64,000 nt of DNA, taken from NCBI GenBank assembly GCA_003858485.1, contig RQYD01000020.1:59725-123724 (forward strand), given 5' to 3'. Of this stretch, positions 26,780 through 36,507 are shown piece by piece. This stretch comes from Clostridiales bacterium COT073_COT-073 (GTDB lineage Bacteria; Bacillota; Clostridia; Lachnospirales; Vallitaleaceae). The notes under the pieces are model-generated. The model was not told the origin of the DNA. It did no database searches and worked only from the letters and a program-made list of their open reading frames with translations. Position numbers and translations under genes: made by a program. The first letter of the stretch is position 1; each line of letters begins with the position of its first letter.

Positions 26780-27445
26780 CTAAATTATTCCGCAAAATTG
26801 ATCAAGTTTTTTCAAGAAGAAATTAAAACTAGGAGATTTATTATTTCTAATATCTAAATATCTTCCTATTTTTTCAGCGCATTCACATTTAAATTTTCCA
26901 ATCTCATAATACACTTTTTTATCAAAATGCTTTGCTCCTTGCTTATGTACCACATCTGCCAGACATTCCCAAGTGCCTATAACACTATCCTGCATATATT
27001 TTTGCAGAATATTTAATCTAGCATCAGGATATGCACATACTAAAGCTTTTTTATCCCCCAACAGCCAAGCTTCCATTTCTTCGATTGCAATACAAAAATA
27101 TACTTGCAACGAAATATTTAGCTCTTGATACATTTTTACTAAATCTTCTTTTAGTTTTACGCAGTCATTATCATCACTGTCCAATATTACAAATACTGCT
27201 TTCTTCCCCTCCATGTGTGCTAACGCTTTGTCAAATCCCTTTAAATAGTTTGGAAGACTTGATAATAATTGCTTTGTCTTTGCTTGAGAAGCCTTGCTTA
27301 TTTTTTGAGGAATTCCTCCCATCCCTTTAAAGCTCTTAATTTTATAGTCAACCTTTTGCTCTTTTTTATACTTCTGCATTATTTTTTCTACTATGATTCC
27401 CCCTGAAAGGTCTTCCATTAAAAAATATATGTATTTATATTCCAT
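26780..27445 (-). CDS. DUF4276-type TOPRIM-like protein (immune effector candidate)
   Basis: The protein is 221 residues from the ATG at 27445, chosen because GGAGGAGGG and GGTG precede it; a longer frame to 27547 overlaps the ATPase gene. FLMEDLSGG gives an N-terminal TOPRIM-like Glu (E11). FVILDSDDND (89-94) gives the DxD-type acidic cluster. IEEMEAWLLGD is the typical DUF4276 segment. It is 16 bp downstream of the AAA ATPase, so translation is probably coupled. By analogy to PARIS AriB and OLD nucleases it is likely the effector. Confidence 0.8.
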   Translation of the reverse strand: MEYKYIYFLMEDLSGGIIVEKIMQKYKKEQKVDYKIKSFKGMGGIPQKISKASQAKTKQLLSSLPNYLKGFDKALAHMEGKKAVFVILDSDDNDCVKLKEDLVKMYQELNISLQVYFCIAIEEMEAWLLGDKKALVCAYPDARLNILQKYMQDSVIGTWECLADVVHKQGAKHFDKKVYYEIGKFKCECAEKIGRYLDIRNNKSPSFNFFLKKLDQFCGII

Positions 27446-27461
27446 CACCTGCCCTCCTCCA

Positions 27462-28685
27462 TTATCCAAAATAATCGCTATACCACAAGTCGCCCAATCC
27501 AATTTCCGATTCACATAAATCTTGAACAAAGTCATATTCTGAAGCACGCTTCAAGCTGGAAAATCCTGTTTCATCTTTTTCTAAAACCCAAACTTCATCC
27601 GGAGACAGTGCATTGACAAAAAAAGGACTATGTGTTGTGATAAAAAGTTGCTTGGAATATGTTCCCTTAATACTTTCTTTCATTTGAACCGCCAAATCCG
27701 CTAAATATTTATGGTAAAGCCCATTTTCCGGTTCTTCGATAAAAATCAACGGTCTGGCATCTCTCGCGTGTAAAAGTAGATAATATGCAAATAACTTCAA
27801 AGTGCCATCGGACATTTTCTGTGAATAAAAGGGTTCTTTAAAGCCCTTTTCCAAAAACTCCAGCACCAGCTGACCGTTTACAAGCTTTACCGGTTTTATT
27901 TCTTCAATACCGGGAAGCTTTGTTTGAATGCTTTGTAATACCTTCAAAAAGGTTTTAGGATCCTCTCTGTAGAAATATTGCGCTACATTATTTACATTGT
28001 TTCCTAATCGATTTAAATATTTTTGGGGGCCGGCATTCGGAATTTCACGTGCAGCGGAAGGACTGAAATAGCATAAATACCAATTCTTCAAAAAGTTCTT
28101 AAATTTTACAATTCTTGGATGCTCCCGCAGCTCTCCTAATGTCACAATCCCCAGTTGTCTGGCATCAACCAGTTGGACTTCTATTTTTTCACCAACTTCT
28201 TCATTATTTTCTTCATCATAACCACCACTAACTCCTTTAAACGCAAAGCCTTTGCCGTATTCAAGATACAAAAATGACATTGGCCCACCGTAGGGTTGCC
28301 CCTTTCTTCTCTGACGCAATCTTTCTTTCTCAACAATTGGTCTGCCCTCTTTCATTCCTATAGATAGTTCATAAGTAATTGGTGATTCATTACTGGTTTC
28401 TCTGTAATAAATTTCAAAGTAAATAGGATCTTCTGCATTTTGCGAAATAATTTTTTCAAATCCCCCTCTGCCATTGAGATCACATGCCACTTCAACCCCT
28501 TTATCCAAACAATCTGCCAGGAAACCAAAAGCATCCGCCAAAGTACTTTTCCCGGTGCCACTTTGCCCTATGACAGCATTCATATTGGACAGTTCCTTTT
28601 CCCTCTTATCAAATAATAGTTTTCCCATTTTAACATCTTTCAAAGAACCGTAGTTTTTAATTTGAATTCCCAATATTTTACCCAT
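27462..28685 (-). CDS. AAA_15/AAA_21-type ABC ATPase (immune sensor candidate)
   Basis: The 407-residue protein has a Walker A GQSGTGKS (40-47), a signature-like KMSDGTLKL (S292), a Walker B LIFIEEPENGLYH (about 313-325) and an H-loop ITTHSPFF (about 350-357). It lacks long SMC coils. ATPases of this class pair with TOPRIM proteins in OLD/PARIS-like anti-phage systems. Pairing with a DUF4276 gene 16 bp downstream supports a two-gene module. The start at 28685 is ATG after GGTAG. Confidence 0.85.
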   Translation of the reverse strand: MGKILGIQIKNYGSLKDVKMGKLLFDKREKELSNMNAVIGQSGTGKSTLADAFGFLADCLDKGVEVACDLNGRGGFEKIISQNAEDPIYFEIYYRETSNESPITYELSIGMKEGRPIVEKERLRQRRKGQPYGGPMSFLYLEYGKGFAFKGVSGGYDEENNEEVGEKIEVQLVDARQLGIVTLGELREHPRIVKFKNFLKNWYLCYFSPSAAREIPNAGPQKYLNRLGNNVNNVAQYFYREDPKTFLKVLQSIQTKLPGIEEIKPVKLVNGQLVLEFLEKGFKEPFYSQKMSDGTLKLFAYYLLLHARDARPLIFIEEPENGLYHKYLADLAVQMKESIKGTYSKQLFITTHSPFFVNALSPDEVWVLEKDETGFSSLKRASEYDFVQDLCESEIGLGDLWYSDYFG

Positions 28686-28764
28686 ATACTACCTCTTTCT
28701 GCTTATCTTTTTGCAAAGTCCATCCATACATAACTCTATTTCATCTGCGCCTTCAAACAATTCT

Positions 28765-30081
28765 CTATAAATCTCTCAACATACTTAATAATAGTTTTTT
28801 CTTTTTATGGGTTTCCAGCAATTTTTGGTATCTTTCCTCCCACTCATCCAGCCATTTTTGCTTTTGCATGATTTTTTTTATTTTCTTTAATACAAAGGCG
28901 GTACGATCATAATACCTCTGATTGGTTATACACAAATACCCTTCCACTTCATTCCAATAGATTTCGACAATCTCTCTTGGATGTTTGTTGGCAAGTTTAT
29001 CGCAGTATTTGCCCATATCCAGTGTCCAGTCAGAAGTTGATAAGCCATTTTTCATCAAATAATTCAAGATTTCCTCTGTTTGATCTTTTTCCAGTAAAAT
29101 ATCAAAATATGCCGATAGACTTGTCTTTTTTATTATATTGATAATTCCCTGCTCTTCCTTTGCAAAATCATCCTTTGTCAATTCATTTCTACATTCCTTA
29201 TATAACTTTAATACATCTTGATCCCTTCCATGATAAAGCAATCGCAAAAGGGCTTCTTTTTTCCCGCTATAGTTTCCAGCCTTTTTATAATGCCGATACA
29301 TTAATTCGACCATTCTGTCATTCTTTTCTTTCAATGAATTTTTATACAGCTTTTCCAGTGAAATTTCATCTTTGGTTTTATTATAGTATTTATATAAAAA
29401 TTCGTATAATTCATCTTTTATGTATTGACATTTTTTCAATCCATTCCAGGCAATTTCCAACGCCTTCTTTCCATCTTTCCTTCTTTGATAATACTTTGCC
29501 AGTTGAACATAATCTGAAGCATATTCTAAATTTGCTTCTCTTATTTGTAAAAATTTTTCATTCTCTCCAATTTCCAAATAAGTTTTTGCGGCCATGTCTT
29601 GATAATAGCTGTTGCGTGCTTTTGATAACAAATCTGCCAAATACTTTTTTTCTTGCTTTTTTACACACAACAAAAAAGTAAGATCTATCAGATAATCCGA
29701 AAATCCACTGTTATCAGAATAAATCCAGTCCATGATATCGTCTAAAAGCGATTTTCTTACCGGCCAAGGCAAAGTATTGTTTTCGATCAACTCTTTCATT
29801 TGTTCCAGTAAATCATATGCTATCTCTTCCTCTTCTTCCCTTCCTCCTCCATAACAGTCAAATTCGGCAATAATGGATTCCGCTTCTCTCCAATATTGCA
29901 TCAACCGTTGCTCCACTATCAAAACATAATTTGCACTCTTTTTATCTTTTTCATGCTGCATACAAAAATCAAGCAAAACATTTTGAGCTGTTTCACTTAA
30001 AGAAGCCATATGCATAGTCAAATCCATTAATTCGTCGTAATTTAATTTTTCAATCAAGTTTTTGATCGTTAGCTTATCCAA
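28765..30081 (-). CDS. Helical repeat protein, SWIM-zinc-finger-associated type
   Basis: The 438-residue protein is all helical with TPR-like pairs (DYVQLAKYYQRRKDGKKALEIAWNGL). It ends WEERYQKLLETHKKKKLLL, as in the C-terminal part of SWIM zinc finger proteins. The zinc finger itself is absent, so this may be the helical half standing alone. The start appears to be TTG at 30081 after AAAGG. No partner is evident; the ATPase/TOPRIM pair begins 80 bp downstream on the same strand. Confidence 0.7.
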   Translation of the reverse strand: MDKLTIKNLIEKLNYDELMDLTMHMASLSETAQNVLLDFCMQHEKDKKSANYVLIVEQRLMQYWREAESIIAEFDCYGGGREEEEEIAYDLLEQMKELIENNTLPWPVRKSLLDDIMDWIYSDNSGFSDYLIDLTFLLCVKKQEKKYLADLLSKARNSYYQDMAAKTYLEIGENEKFLQIREANLEYASDYVQLAKYYQRRKDGKKALEIAWNGLKKCQYIKDELYEFLYKYYNKTKDEISLEKLYKNSLKEKNDRMVELMYRHYKKAGNYSGKKEALLRLLYHGRDQDVLKLYKECRNELTKDDFAKEEQGIINIIKKTSLSAYFDILLEKDQTEEILNYLMKNGLSTSDWTLDMGKYCDKLANKHPREIVEIYWNEVEGYLCITNQRYYDRTAFVLKKIKKIMQKQKWLDEWEERYQKLLETHKKKKLLLSMLRDL

Positions 30082-30287
30082 TCCTTTTCACACACCTTTC
30101 CTTCTCCCACCGACTTACGATTTCGTTCCCTATCTTCCTATGGTTACTATCTACCATTCACTTTCCATAAGTATATCACCATTTTATCTGTTTAACCGAA
30201 AAATACAAGTATTTTCCACTACGCATCTGCTCATATTTTTTATACTGGTTTTGTTTTCAACTTTTCCTTTGTGTTGATAGTTTTAGA

Positions 30288-31298
30288 CTAAACTTTCAAA
30301 CTATTTAAAAGCTCTTTCCTTTCCTTTGAAATCCGGCTGCTTTCTCTTGCCTTTTGAATAGCTTTATTATGTGTCCATTTTTCCAGTCTCTGTTCTTTTA
30401 TAATGGGAAGTGTCTCATCATATTGTTTGACCAGAGCAAAGCTGAAATACCAGGCAATCATCATCTTGACATAGTACTCCTCCGACTTTACCGCACATAC
30501 CCATTCCAAATACTCCGGCTGAAACTCCGCATCCAAATAGTTGGATAAAAGCAATCCAATACCATAGCGAATAGTATAGGTTTTATCCGATTTCAGCCAT
30601 TTTTTGATATATTCCAGCAAAATATCCGGATGTCTTTTAAATACCTTTGGCGAAAAGACATCACAAGTTGCCCAATTATCAATATATGGTAAAAACTGCT
30701 CTGCTTGCTTAATCGTTTCCTGCAAATCTTTGATTTCTTCAATCAAAAAGGCATGTAAATTATTTTCCTCAAAGTATGTATGAGGCAGGTCATCCATAAA
30801 GTCCAGGCACTTTTGCCGGTCCTCTTTCCATAGCTTTTTCGCTAATTTTCTAAGCTCCGGTGTGCGAATGCCAATCATCGTATCTTCCGAAATATTAGGA
30901 ATCAGCTTTTTGTTAAAATCTTTGTAGGGCTTGTCTTTAAGGGCAAAAAGTTCGGGGTGAAAGATTGAGCATGTCACGGAAATATCCCCAACCACCTCAT
31001 CCATCCACTGCAAATACCGATGTAGTCCTCTCTCTACTCCGATTTCCAGTATTTCCGGCACTTCATAAGGATGTAATTCCTCCATAAGGCTTTCTATCTT
31101 TTGATACATTTCTTTTTTGGTTTTTAAAAGCAGTAAAATCTCATTATCATTTACGATTTCGCCTTGCCACAGATAGGTACTTTCGATTTTTTGCTTTTGA
31201 ATGCAGGCCACCAGTCTTTCTGTTAATAATTTTTTTGATAGTTTATCTGCAACTTCTCCATTTGGTACACTAGTCATAATCACACAATAATCGGACAT
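30288..31298 (-). CDS. CutA1 - AlkD-like fusion protein
   Basis: This 336-residue protein joins two domains. Residues 1 to about 105 are CutA1 (MTSVPNGEVADKLSKKLL, YLWQGEIV, HPYEVPEI), a small trimeric ferredoxin-like fold linked to divalent cation tolerance. Residues about 112-336 are a DNA alkylation repeat protein (AlkD-like HEAT repeats: FNKKLIPNISEDTMIGIRTPELRKLAKKLW). The frame runs through without interruption, and GGAGGATGTT precedes the ATG. The two domains are normally separate proteins. Confidence 0.88.
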   Translation of the reverse strand: MSDYCVIMTSVPNGEVADKLSKKLLTERLVACIQKQKIESTYLWQGEIVNDNEILLLLKTKKEMYQKIESLMEELHPYEVPEILEIGVERGLHRYLQWMDEVVGDISVTCSIFHPELFALKDKPYKDFNKKLIPNISEDTMIGIRTPELRKLAKKLWKEDRQKCLDFMDDLPHTYFEENNLHAFLIEEIKDLQETIKQAEQFLPYIDNWATCDVFSPKVFKRHPDILLEYIKKWLKSDKTYTIRYGIGLLLSNYLDAEFQPEYLEWVCAVKSEEYYVKMMIAWYFSFALVKQYDETLPIIKEQRLEKWTHNKAIQKARESSRISKERKELLNSLKV

Positions 31299-31401
31299 AA
31301 CATCCTCCTTATTTAAAACATTTTACCATTTCACTTCTTCCAGCTTATCTGCACTAAATGAATCTACTTTTTCTCCAATACTCCCAGGTCATTTTCATTT
31401 C

Positions 31402-32208
31402 TTAAAATGTATTAAATCCTTTAACAGCTTCCTTTCCTTCCCTGACTTCTTCCTCACCAATCAACAGCCATATAAAATTAAGCATATTTGCCACATTTTC
31501 TTTGCTTCTGAAATCTTTTACCTCCTTCAGCTTTGAAGTTTCATAATATTCTGCAAATTGGTTTATCCAGCTAATAAATCCGGTAATCGAAAGCCGATCC
31601 TTTTCCAGCATTTCTATTAAAACCAGTCCAATCCTTTTTTCTTCCCTATCCCGAAATACTTCTGTCTGTTTGATAAACATCTTGTAAATGCCATTTAAAA
31701 TGTCTTCTGTTATTTTTTCATTAACCAGGGAATGACCTGCGATCGCCAGTAAAAGTTCAGAAGAATGGGCAATGGTATGCACCCAGCCATAAGGTGCCAG
31801 GTAGCCTGTTGCATCCCTTTCATTGGCAATATGCTCCGCTCCTGATTGAAAAATCCGATCTCTTTCTTCCGCTGTGAGTATTCTATAATACTTAGAAGCA
31901 TTCTGATCATCATAATATATGATCAAAGCCAGAGTAAGCGCCGAAAAGCTCCTGACTAAAGTTGAGGAAATTGCTATTTTATCCATGTCTTTCAGCAATA
32001 AATTATTTTGTAAAAGATACTGAATTACTGTATTTGCTTGTTCGATCGAAAATAATTCTTTTGCAAATCCCTCACAAAACAGTCCATAAATCAATTCATC
32101 CCGAATCTCCGGATTTTCATGACCGATATTCTCCAGCATAAATACCAGTTCTTCTTCCGTGAAACCATCCAATTGGTAAATTTTGCGTTTTAAATTGCCA
32201 ATTATCAT
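31402..32208 (-). CDS. DUF2785 protein
   Basis: The protein is 268 residues from the ATG at 32208 (AAGGAGATAAAG precedes it; the frame extends to 32265 without a better site). It contains DATGYLAPYGWVHTIAHSSELLLAI, the hallmark segment of DUF2785. Helical, cytoplasmic, function unknown. It stands alone between the CutA-AlkD gene and a small membrane ORF. Confidence 0.78.
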   Translation of the reverse strand: MIIGNLKRKIYQLDGFTEEELVFMLENIGHENPEIRDELIYGLFCEGFAKELFSIEQANTVIQYLLQNNLLLKDMDKIAISSTLVRSFSALTLALIIYYDDQNASKYYRILTAEERDRIFQSGAEHIANERDATGYLAPYGWVHTIAHSSELLLAIAGHSLVNEKITEDILNGIYKMFIKQTEVFRDREEKRIGLVLIEMLEKDRLSITGFISWINQFAEYYETSKLKEVKDFRSKENVANMLNFIWLLIGEEEVREGKEAVKGFNTF

Positions 32209-32354
32209 CTTTATCTCCTTTAACATAAAGCGCAAGGATTTGCCCCAAGCAAATTGTAAAAGCACGAAAAATCAAAATGAGCACAACAGCCATTTATATC
32301 TTATCAAATTTATATATGATTTTCTATTGAATCATAAAAGCCTGCTTTGATCTC

Positions 32355-32597
32355 CTATTTCTCTACACAGTAATAAATTCTCCAGAATGCTGAAAATAAA
32401 GCGGCAGCAGCAGTGCATAAGGTAATGATATTATGGCTAGTACAAAACAATGCCTCTGGCAGCCGTTCCCACATACTAATTGTCAAAATCAGAAGCACAT
32501 AGAAAGCTACTGCTAAGTTCCAACTTTCTTCATCCTTCTTATTGTCCGGATCTTTTAAAACCCAAACTGGCCAATAAGAAAAAAAATCCAATTCCAT
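32355..32597 (-). CDS. Possible small two-helix membrane protein
   Basis: A short frame overlapping the 3' end of the MFS gene encodes two likely membrane helices: NLAVAFYVLLILTISMW and NIITLCTAAAALFSAFWRIYY. They are separated by a short loop, with a charged N-terminal KDPDNKKDEES. Its start is unclear; an ATG at 32597 lies inside the transporter gene. It could be translationally coupled, or a by-product of the hydrophobic sequence. Confidence 0.4.
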   Translation of the reverse strand: MELDFFSYWPVWVLKDPDNKKDEESWNLAVAFYVLLILTISMWERLPEALFCTSHNIITLCTAAAALFSAFWRIYYCVEK

Positions 32598-33783
32598 AAA
32601 AAAGAAAGCTGATGGAAAAGCGGTCAGCCACCCATCCAAACAGCGGAGCCATAATCATCATAAAAAGTGAAGTCAGCTGGCTGTCCACTGATAAAACTGT
32701 TGCTCTTTCCGTCTTTTTCATATGATCGCCCAGGACATCAACTACGATCGGTCTCCTGGCAGCCTTTATAATATAAAGGCCCAAGTATAAAAAAATGATC
32801 AGCCACGTAAATTGAAATTGTATCCCACTGCCGATCAGGATCGCCACTACTCCTGTTACCATAAATGTCAGATGCAAAAGTTTTTCGGAAGTTTGATACT
32901 GATTCAAACGATAAATATTTTTCGAGGCAACAGCACTAAAGATATAGGAAATACCATAAATCATACCTAAATATACTTTAACACCATCCTCTGGTTCTAA
33001 CGACAGCCAATTTACAGCTGCCAGACTTAAAATCACTCCACTTAATATTGGCTGAATATAATCTTTAATAGTCTTAAACACCGAATCATAGAGTGCAGAA
33101 TTTAATAAAGTCCGCCGCAACATTGTATTATCAAAAACTGATTTTAATTGATGAATACCCATACCAAAAAAATCAGCAAATGACCAGTCAGTGGCCTGTC
33201 TTTCATCCAATGAATCAGGATAAGACATAATCAACAGAAAATCAAGAAGATAGGGAATCACCGACAGCAAAAAGATCCAACGTACACTTGGCAAATTTAA
33301 TATAAAAGCAATTGATAAAAATGCTGAAAATGAAGAACCAATTAACGAAAATGAGCGTGTCCGTCCATAGACAAAGGTCTTATGGACAAACCAATTTTTC
33401 TGCTCTAAATAAGAATAAATCATCGCCTTATGGGTACCAGAGCGGAACGCCTCACCCAGTCCATAGAAAATCATGGCAATGATCAGCAGCCAAAAGTCGC
33501 CACCCCAAAAGAACAAAAGGAAAGAAAAAATATAGCAGCTAAAGCAAATCATCAATTCCCTTTTCTTGCCATAATAATCTGCAAAAACCCCAGAGGGAAC
33601 TTCAAATAAATACACCATAATCTCCCGAATAGAAAAAAGAACCCCCACCTGAAACAAAGAAAACCCCATTCCCAATAAATAAATGAGTAAATAAGGCTCA
33701 AAAAAATTAAGATTTTTTAAAAGCCCATAAAAACAGAACTTCCAAATCTGTCGATCTTTTTTGATTTCAGATAATATGTTCAT
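32539..33783 (-). CDS. MFS transporter
   Basis: The 414-residue protein has about 12 membrane helices and the MFS loop 2-3 motif in the form GVFADYYGKKRELM (about 65-78). A second G-x-x-x-D-R motif appears as GWVADRFS near the C terminus. Substrate unknown. The start follows GGAGCATCCC. It is downstream of the Gfo/Idh oxidoreductase by about 20 bp, so the two are probably one operon. Confidence 0.87.
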   Translation of the reverse strand: MNILSEIKKDRQIWKFCFYGLLKNLNFFEPYLLIYLLGMGFSLFQVGVLFSIREIMVYLFEVPSGVFADYYGKKRELMICFSCYIFSFLLFFWGGDFWLLIIAMIFYGLGEAFRSGTHKAMIYSYLEQKNWFVHKTFVYGRTRSFSLIGSSFSAFLSIAFILNLPSVRWIFLLSVIPYLLDFLLIMSYPDSLDERQATDWSFADFFGMGIHQLKSVFDNTMLRRTLLNSALYDSVFKTIKDYIQPILSGVILSLAAVNWLSLEPEDGVKVYLGMIYGISYIFSAVASKNIYRLNQYQTSEKLLHLTFMVTGVVAILIGSGIQFQFTWLIIFLYLGLYIIKAARRPIVVDVLGDHMKKTERATVLSVDSQLTSLFMMIMAPLFGWVADRFSISFLFYGIGFFFLLASLGFKRSGQ

Positions 33784-33802
33784 GGGATGCTCCTTTAACT
33801 GT

Positions 33803-34810
33803 TCATTCCACTTTTACCTTACATCCAGTTTCCAAAGACTTTTTGATGGCTTCAATGGTGTAAAGGACATTCCTGACTTCTGCCATGCTGATGATTTCCG
33901 AATTTTTTTCTTGAATAAGGCAATCAATAAAATGTTCCAGTTCCAATTGATAGGCATCTTTTTCTTCGATTTGCAGCTTATGGGCTATGCCATTTTCGTA
34001 CAAATAGGCATCCCGCTTTGATTTTCCAATTTCCTCCAAATTATTTCCGGCTTTCATAACATACTCATAAGTTTTTTTCGTACCGGCAATTTTTAAGTCC
34101 ATTGTAAAAGGATAGCCATCCGTCATTTCCATGACCCCTTGAATAGTTGCCGAAACCCCATTTACAAACTCTAAGATCGTGCTGACAAAATTCCAACTGC
34201 CGATCTTATTTTGTTTACCGGTAGCATAAACCGATTTTACTTCTCCAAATAGCCAGCATAAAAAATCAATATCATGTAAATGCAAGTCTAAAACTCCGCC
34301 ACCACTGTTTTCTGGTCTGCAATACCATTCGCTCCATTTGGGATGCTCTGATAATCTGGCCGCAAACACATAGTTGATCTCACCCAAGTCTTTCTTCTCA
34401 ATTAACTCTTTGGCTTTGACATATTCCGGCCAAAACCTGAGAACCTGGCCAACCATCATCATGACATCATTTTTTTCAACCTCAGCCATCATCCGCTCCA
34501 ATTTGGCTGTATCTAATGTCACCGGCTTTTCGCAAAAGATATTCTTCTTATTTTGGGCAGCCCGAATGACATATTCTTCATGCAAAAAAGTTGGCAGGCA
34601 AATATCAACCAGGTCTATTTCTATTTCATTTATCATTGCATCAAAGTCATTAAAATAACGGCAACCATATGTTTGGGCAAACTTCTCCCCTGCCTCTTGA
34701 TTTTTATCGCAAATTGCCATCACTTTCACTTTTCCGCTATCCATCTGACTATAAGCATTGGCATGAACTCCGCCCATAAACCCGGCACCAATAATTGCAA
34801 CTTTAATCAT
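33803..34810 (-). CDS. Gfo/Idh/MocA family oxidoreductase
   Basis: The protein is 335 residues from the ATG at 34810 (AAGGAGGAG upstream). It has an N-terminal NAD(P)-binding Rossmann IIGAGFMGGVHANAY and the EKPVT lysine motif of the family. A C-terminal beta-sheet domain has the H-x-H-D pair (DLHLHDIDFLCWLFG). It oxidises a sugar or related polyol; the substrate cannot be read from context. Followed closely by the MFS transporter gene, which may move its substrate. Confidence 0.9.
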   Translation of the reverse strand: MIKVAIIGAGFMGGVHANAYSQMDSGKVKVMAICDKNQEAGEKFAQTYGCRYFNDFDAMINEIEIDLVDICLPTFLHEEYVIRAAQNKKNIFCEKPVTLDTAKLERMMAEVEKNDVMMMVGQVLRFWPEYVKAKELIEKKDLGEINYVFAARLSEHPKWSEWYCRPENSGGGVLDLHLHDIDFLCWLFGEVKSVYATGKQNKIGSWNFVSTILEFVNGVSATIQGVMEMTDGYPFTMDLKIAGTKKTYEYVMKAGNNLEEIGKSKRDAYLYENGIAHKLQIEEKDAYQLELEHFIDCLIQEKNSEIISMAEVRNVLYTIEAIKKSLETGCKVKVE

Positions 34811-34996
34811 CTTCACTCCTCCTTAACATAACTATTGCTTTTCATTATTTATACTCTGCCTTACTGCTTACGTTTTTACATCCTTGCTTAACTTTGTAAT
34901 TATTAAACCCATTTTGTATACATCTTTTATTTCTATACTTTATTTAAAACTTTTCTTCATATTTATATCTTTGCTGGAGTCAGGTTAAAATCTTAT

Positions 34997-36256
34997 TTAC
35001 TCAAAGAAAAAACTGATATGCCGATCAAAGATCTTAGCTTCCAATTCCGTTTCTATGGTTTTTTCAACTTTTACCTTTAAATGATTCACAACCTCTAAAA
35101 TATGGCCTTTATTATTAGCCGTTGCATTATTAAATAATACCATCAGGCTATTTAAAATGGCTATGATTACCTGCAAGTCCTCTTTTCCATAATGAATCAA
35201 CGGAAGATAAAAAGTTGCTAAATCTTCCTGAAAGGAATACGAACTGTAATAAATTCTAAATTTATTATTTTCCGCTTTTTGAATATGGTAATTATCTATT
35301 TGGGCAAATGTCGATAATAATACCCCCAGTTTGTTAATACAGTGAATGGCCGTATTCGGATCATTGATCCCCGGAGAAATTGCGCGCAAGGCAATTTCCA
35401 GCAGCTTAGTAATATTATACCGGTAATCGGTGGTTTCCATTTTTTTATCCTGGAAAATAAAGTAGTTCAGCACCTTTTCCGAAATTTCTTCATCCACACC
35501 ATCCTGCAAATATAATGTTGCAATTGTGGTATTTTCTGCAACATATTCCCCAATTTTACTGTCGATCCTTAAATAACCTTCCCCCGTGGCCAACAACGAA
35601 GTGATTGAATCCAGATCAATACTGCTGAAATAGCCGGAATTACCCGATCGTATCGGGATGCTGGCAAAATTTTCTTTAACCGCAAAAGAAGTGCTCTCTT
35701 TTCTGCGTTCCAGTTCAGAATCAATAACAGTCTGAGCTTTATTAGCAATGTCTAAAATAACATTCACTCCTTGAAATTGTGTAATCACTTGTTGAATAAA
35801 TACAACAAAATACATGATACACAAAACAGAATACAAAATAGCTACAAAGCCAGCAATAATAAACTCATTTTCAAAAAAATCCCTGGTAAAAACCAAGCAG
35901 GCCACACAGTAAAAAAAGCCGCCAATAAAAATCCCCAGCACTTTCAAAGTGATTTTCATATTGATAAAATTTTCAACTACTCTGGGTGTAAAGCTGGAGG
36001 CATAAGTATTTAACACGGTCAGAATGGTGGAAAAGGTAAAGGTGGTAATGGTCAGAAAAGCTGCTGACAAAGTAATTAAGATACTTTGCGAAAAATCAAC
36101 TTTTAACTTTATGACATCCGGTAAATATTGGTGTAGTGGTATGATCCGCAAATCAATCAAGGAAACGACCAGCAAAAGGATCATGGAAAAGAAAATATAC
36201 TGTAAGGTGTAGATCCAGGTAATATAATTATAATAAAATATCTTTAATTTTTGCAA
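34997..36256 (-). CDS. DUF2254 membrane protein
   Basis: The 419-residue protein has four N-terminal membrane helices (FFSMILLLVVSLIDLRII, ILITLSAAFLTITTFTFSTIL, VLGIFIGGFFYCVACLV, FVAILYSVLCIMYFVVFI). A cytoplasmic domain follows with RAISPGINDPNTAI, the family signature. It starts with TTG at 36256 after AGGAGG. Function unknown. Confidence 0.85.
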   Translation of the reverse strand: MQKLKIFYYNYITWIYTLQYIFFSMILLLVVSLIDLRIIPLHQYLPDVIKLKVDFSQSILITLSAAFLTITTFTFSTILTVLNTYASSFTPRVVENFINMKITLKVLGIFIGGFFYCVACLVFTRDFFENEFIIAGFVAILYSVLCIMYFVVFIQQVITQFQGVNVILDIANKAQTVIDSELERRKESTSFAVKENFASIPIRSGNSGYFSSIDLDSITSLLATGEGYLRIDSKIGEYVAENTTIATLYLQDGVDEEISEKVLNYFIFQDKKMETTDYRYNITKLLEIALRAISPGINDPNTAIHCINKLGVLLSTFAQIDNYHIQKAENNKFRIYYSSYSFQEDLATFYLPLIHYGKEDLQVIIAILNSLMVLFNNATANNKGHILEVVNHLKVKVEKTIETELEAKIFDRHISFFFE

Positions 36257-36507
36257 AATTAACCTCCTGCGTCCGCTTCCACAAATTATTTCTTAGTTAT
36301 GTCCAATTTTATTTGTATATTTTACCATATTTCCCTATAAATTTCTATCTGAAATCGAAAAAGGGACTGTTGCCAAGCATTGATTTCACACTAGATATTC
36401 TGGTAAATCACCAGGATTCCATCTTATGCCAAATCTTAAAATACAACATCCCCTTTAAAGTTTCTTATAGTCTGCCGCCAAATTGACCATACTTTTAACT
36501 GACAAAT

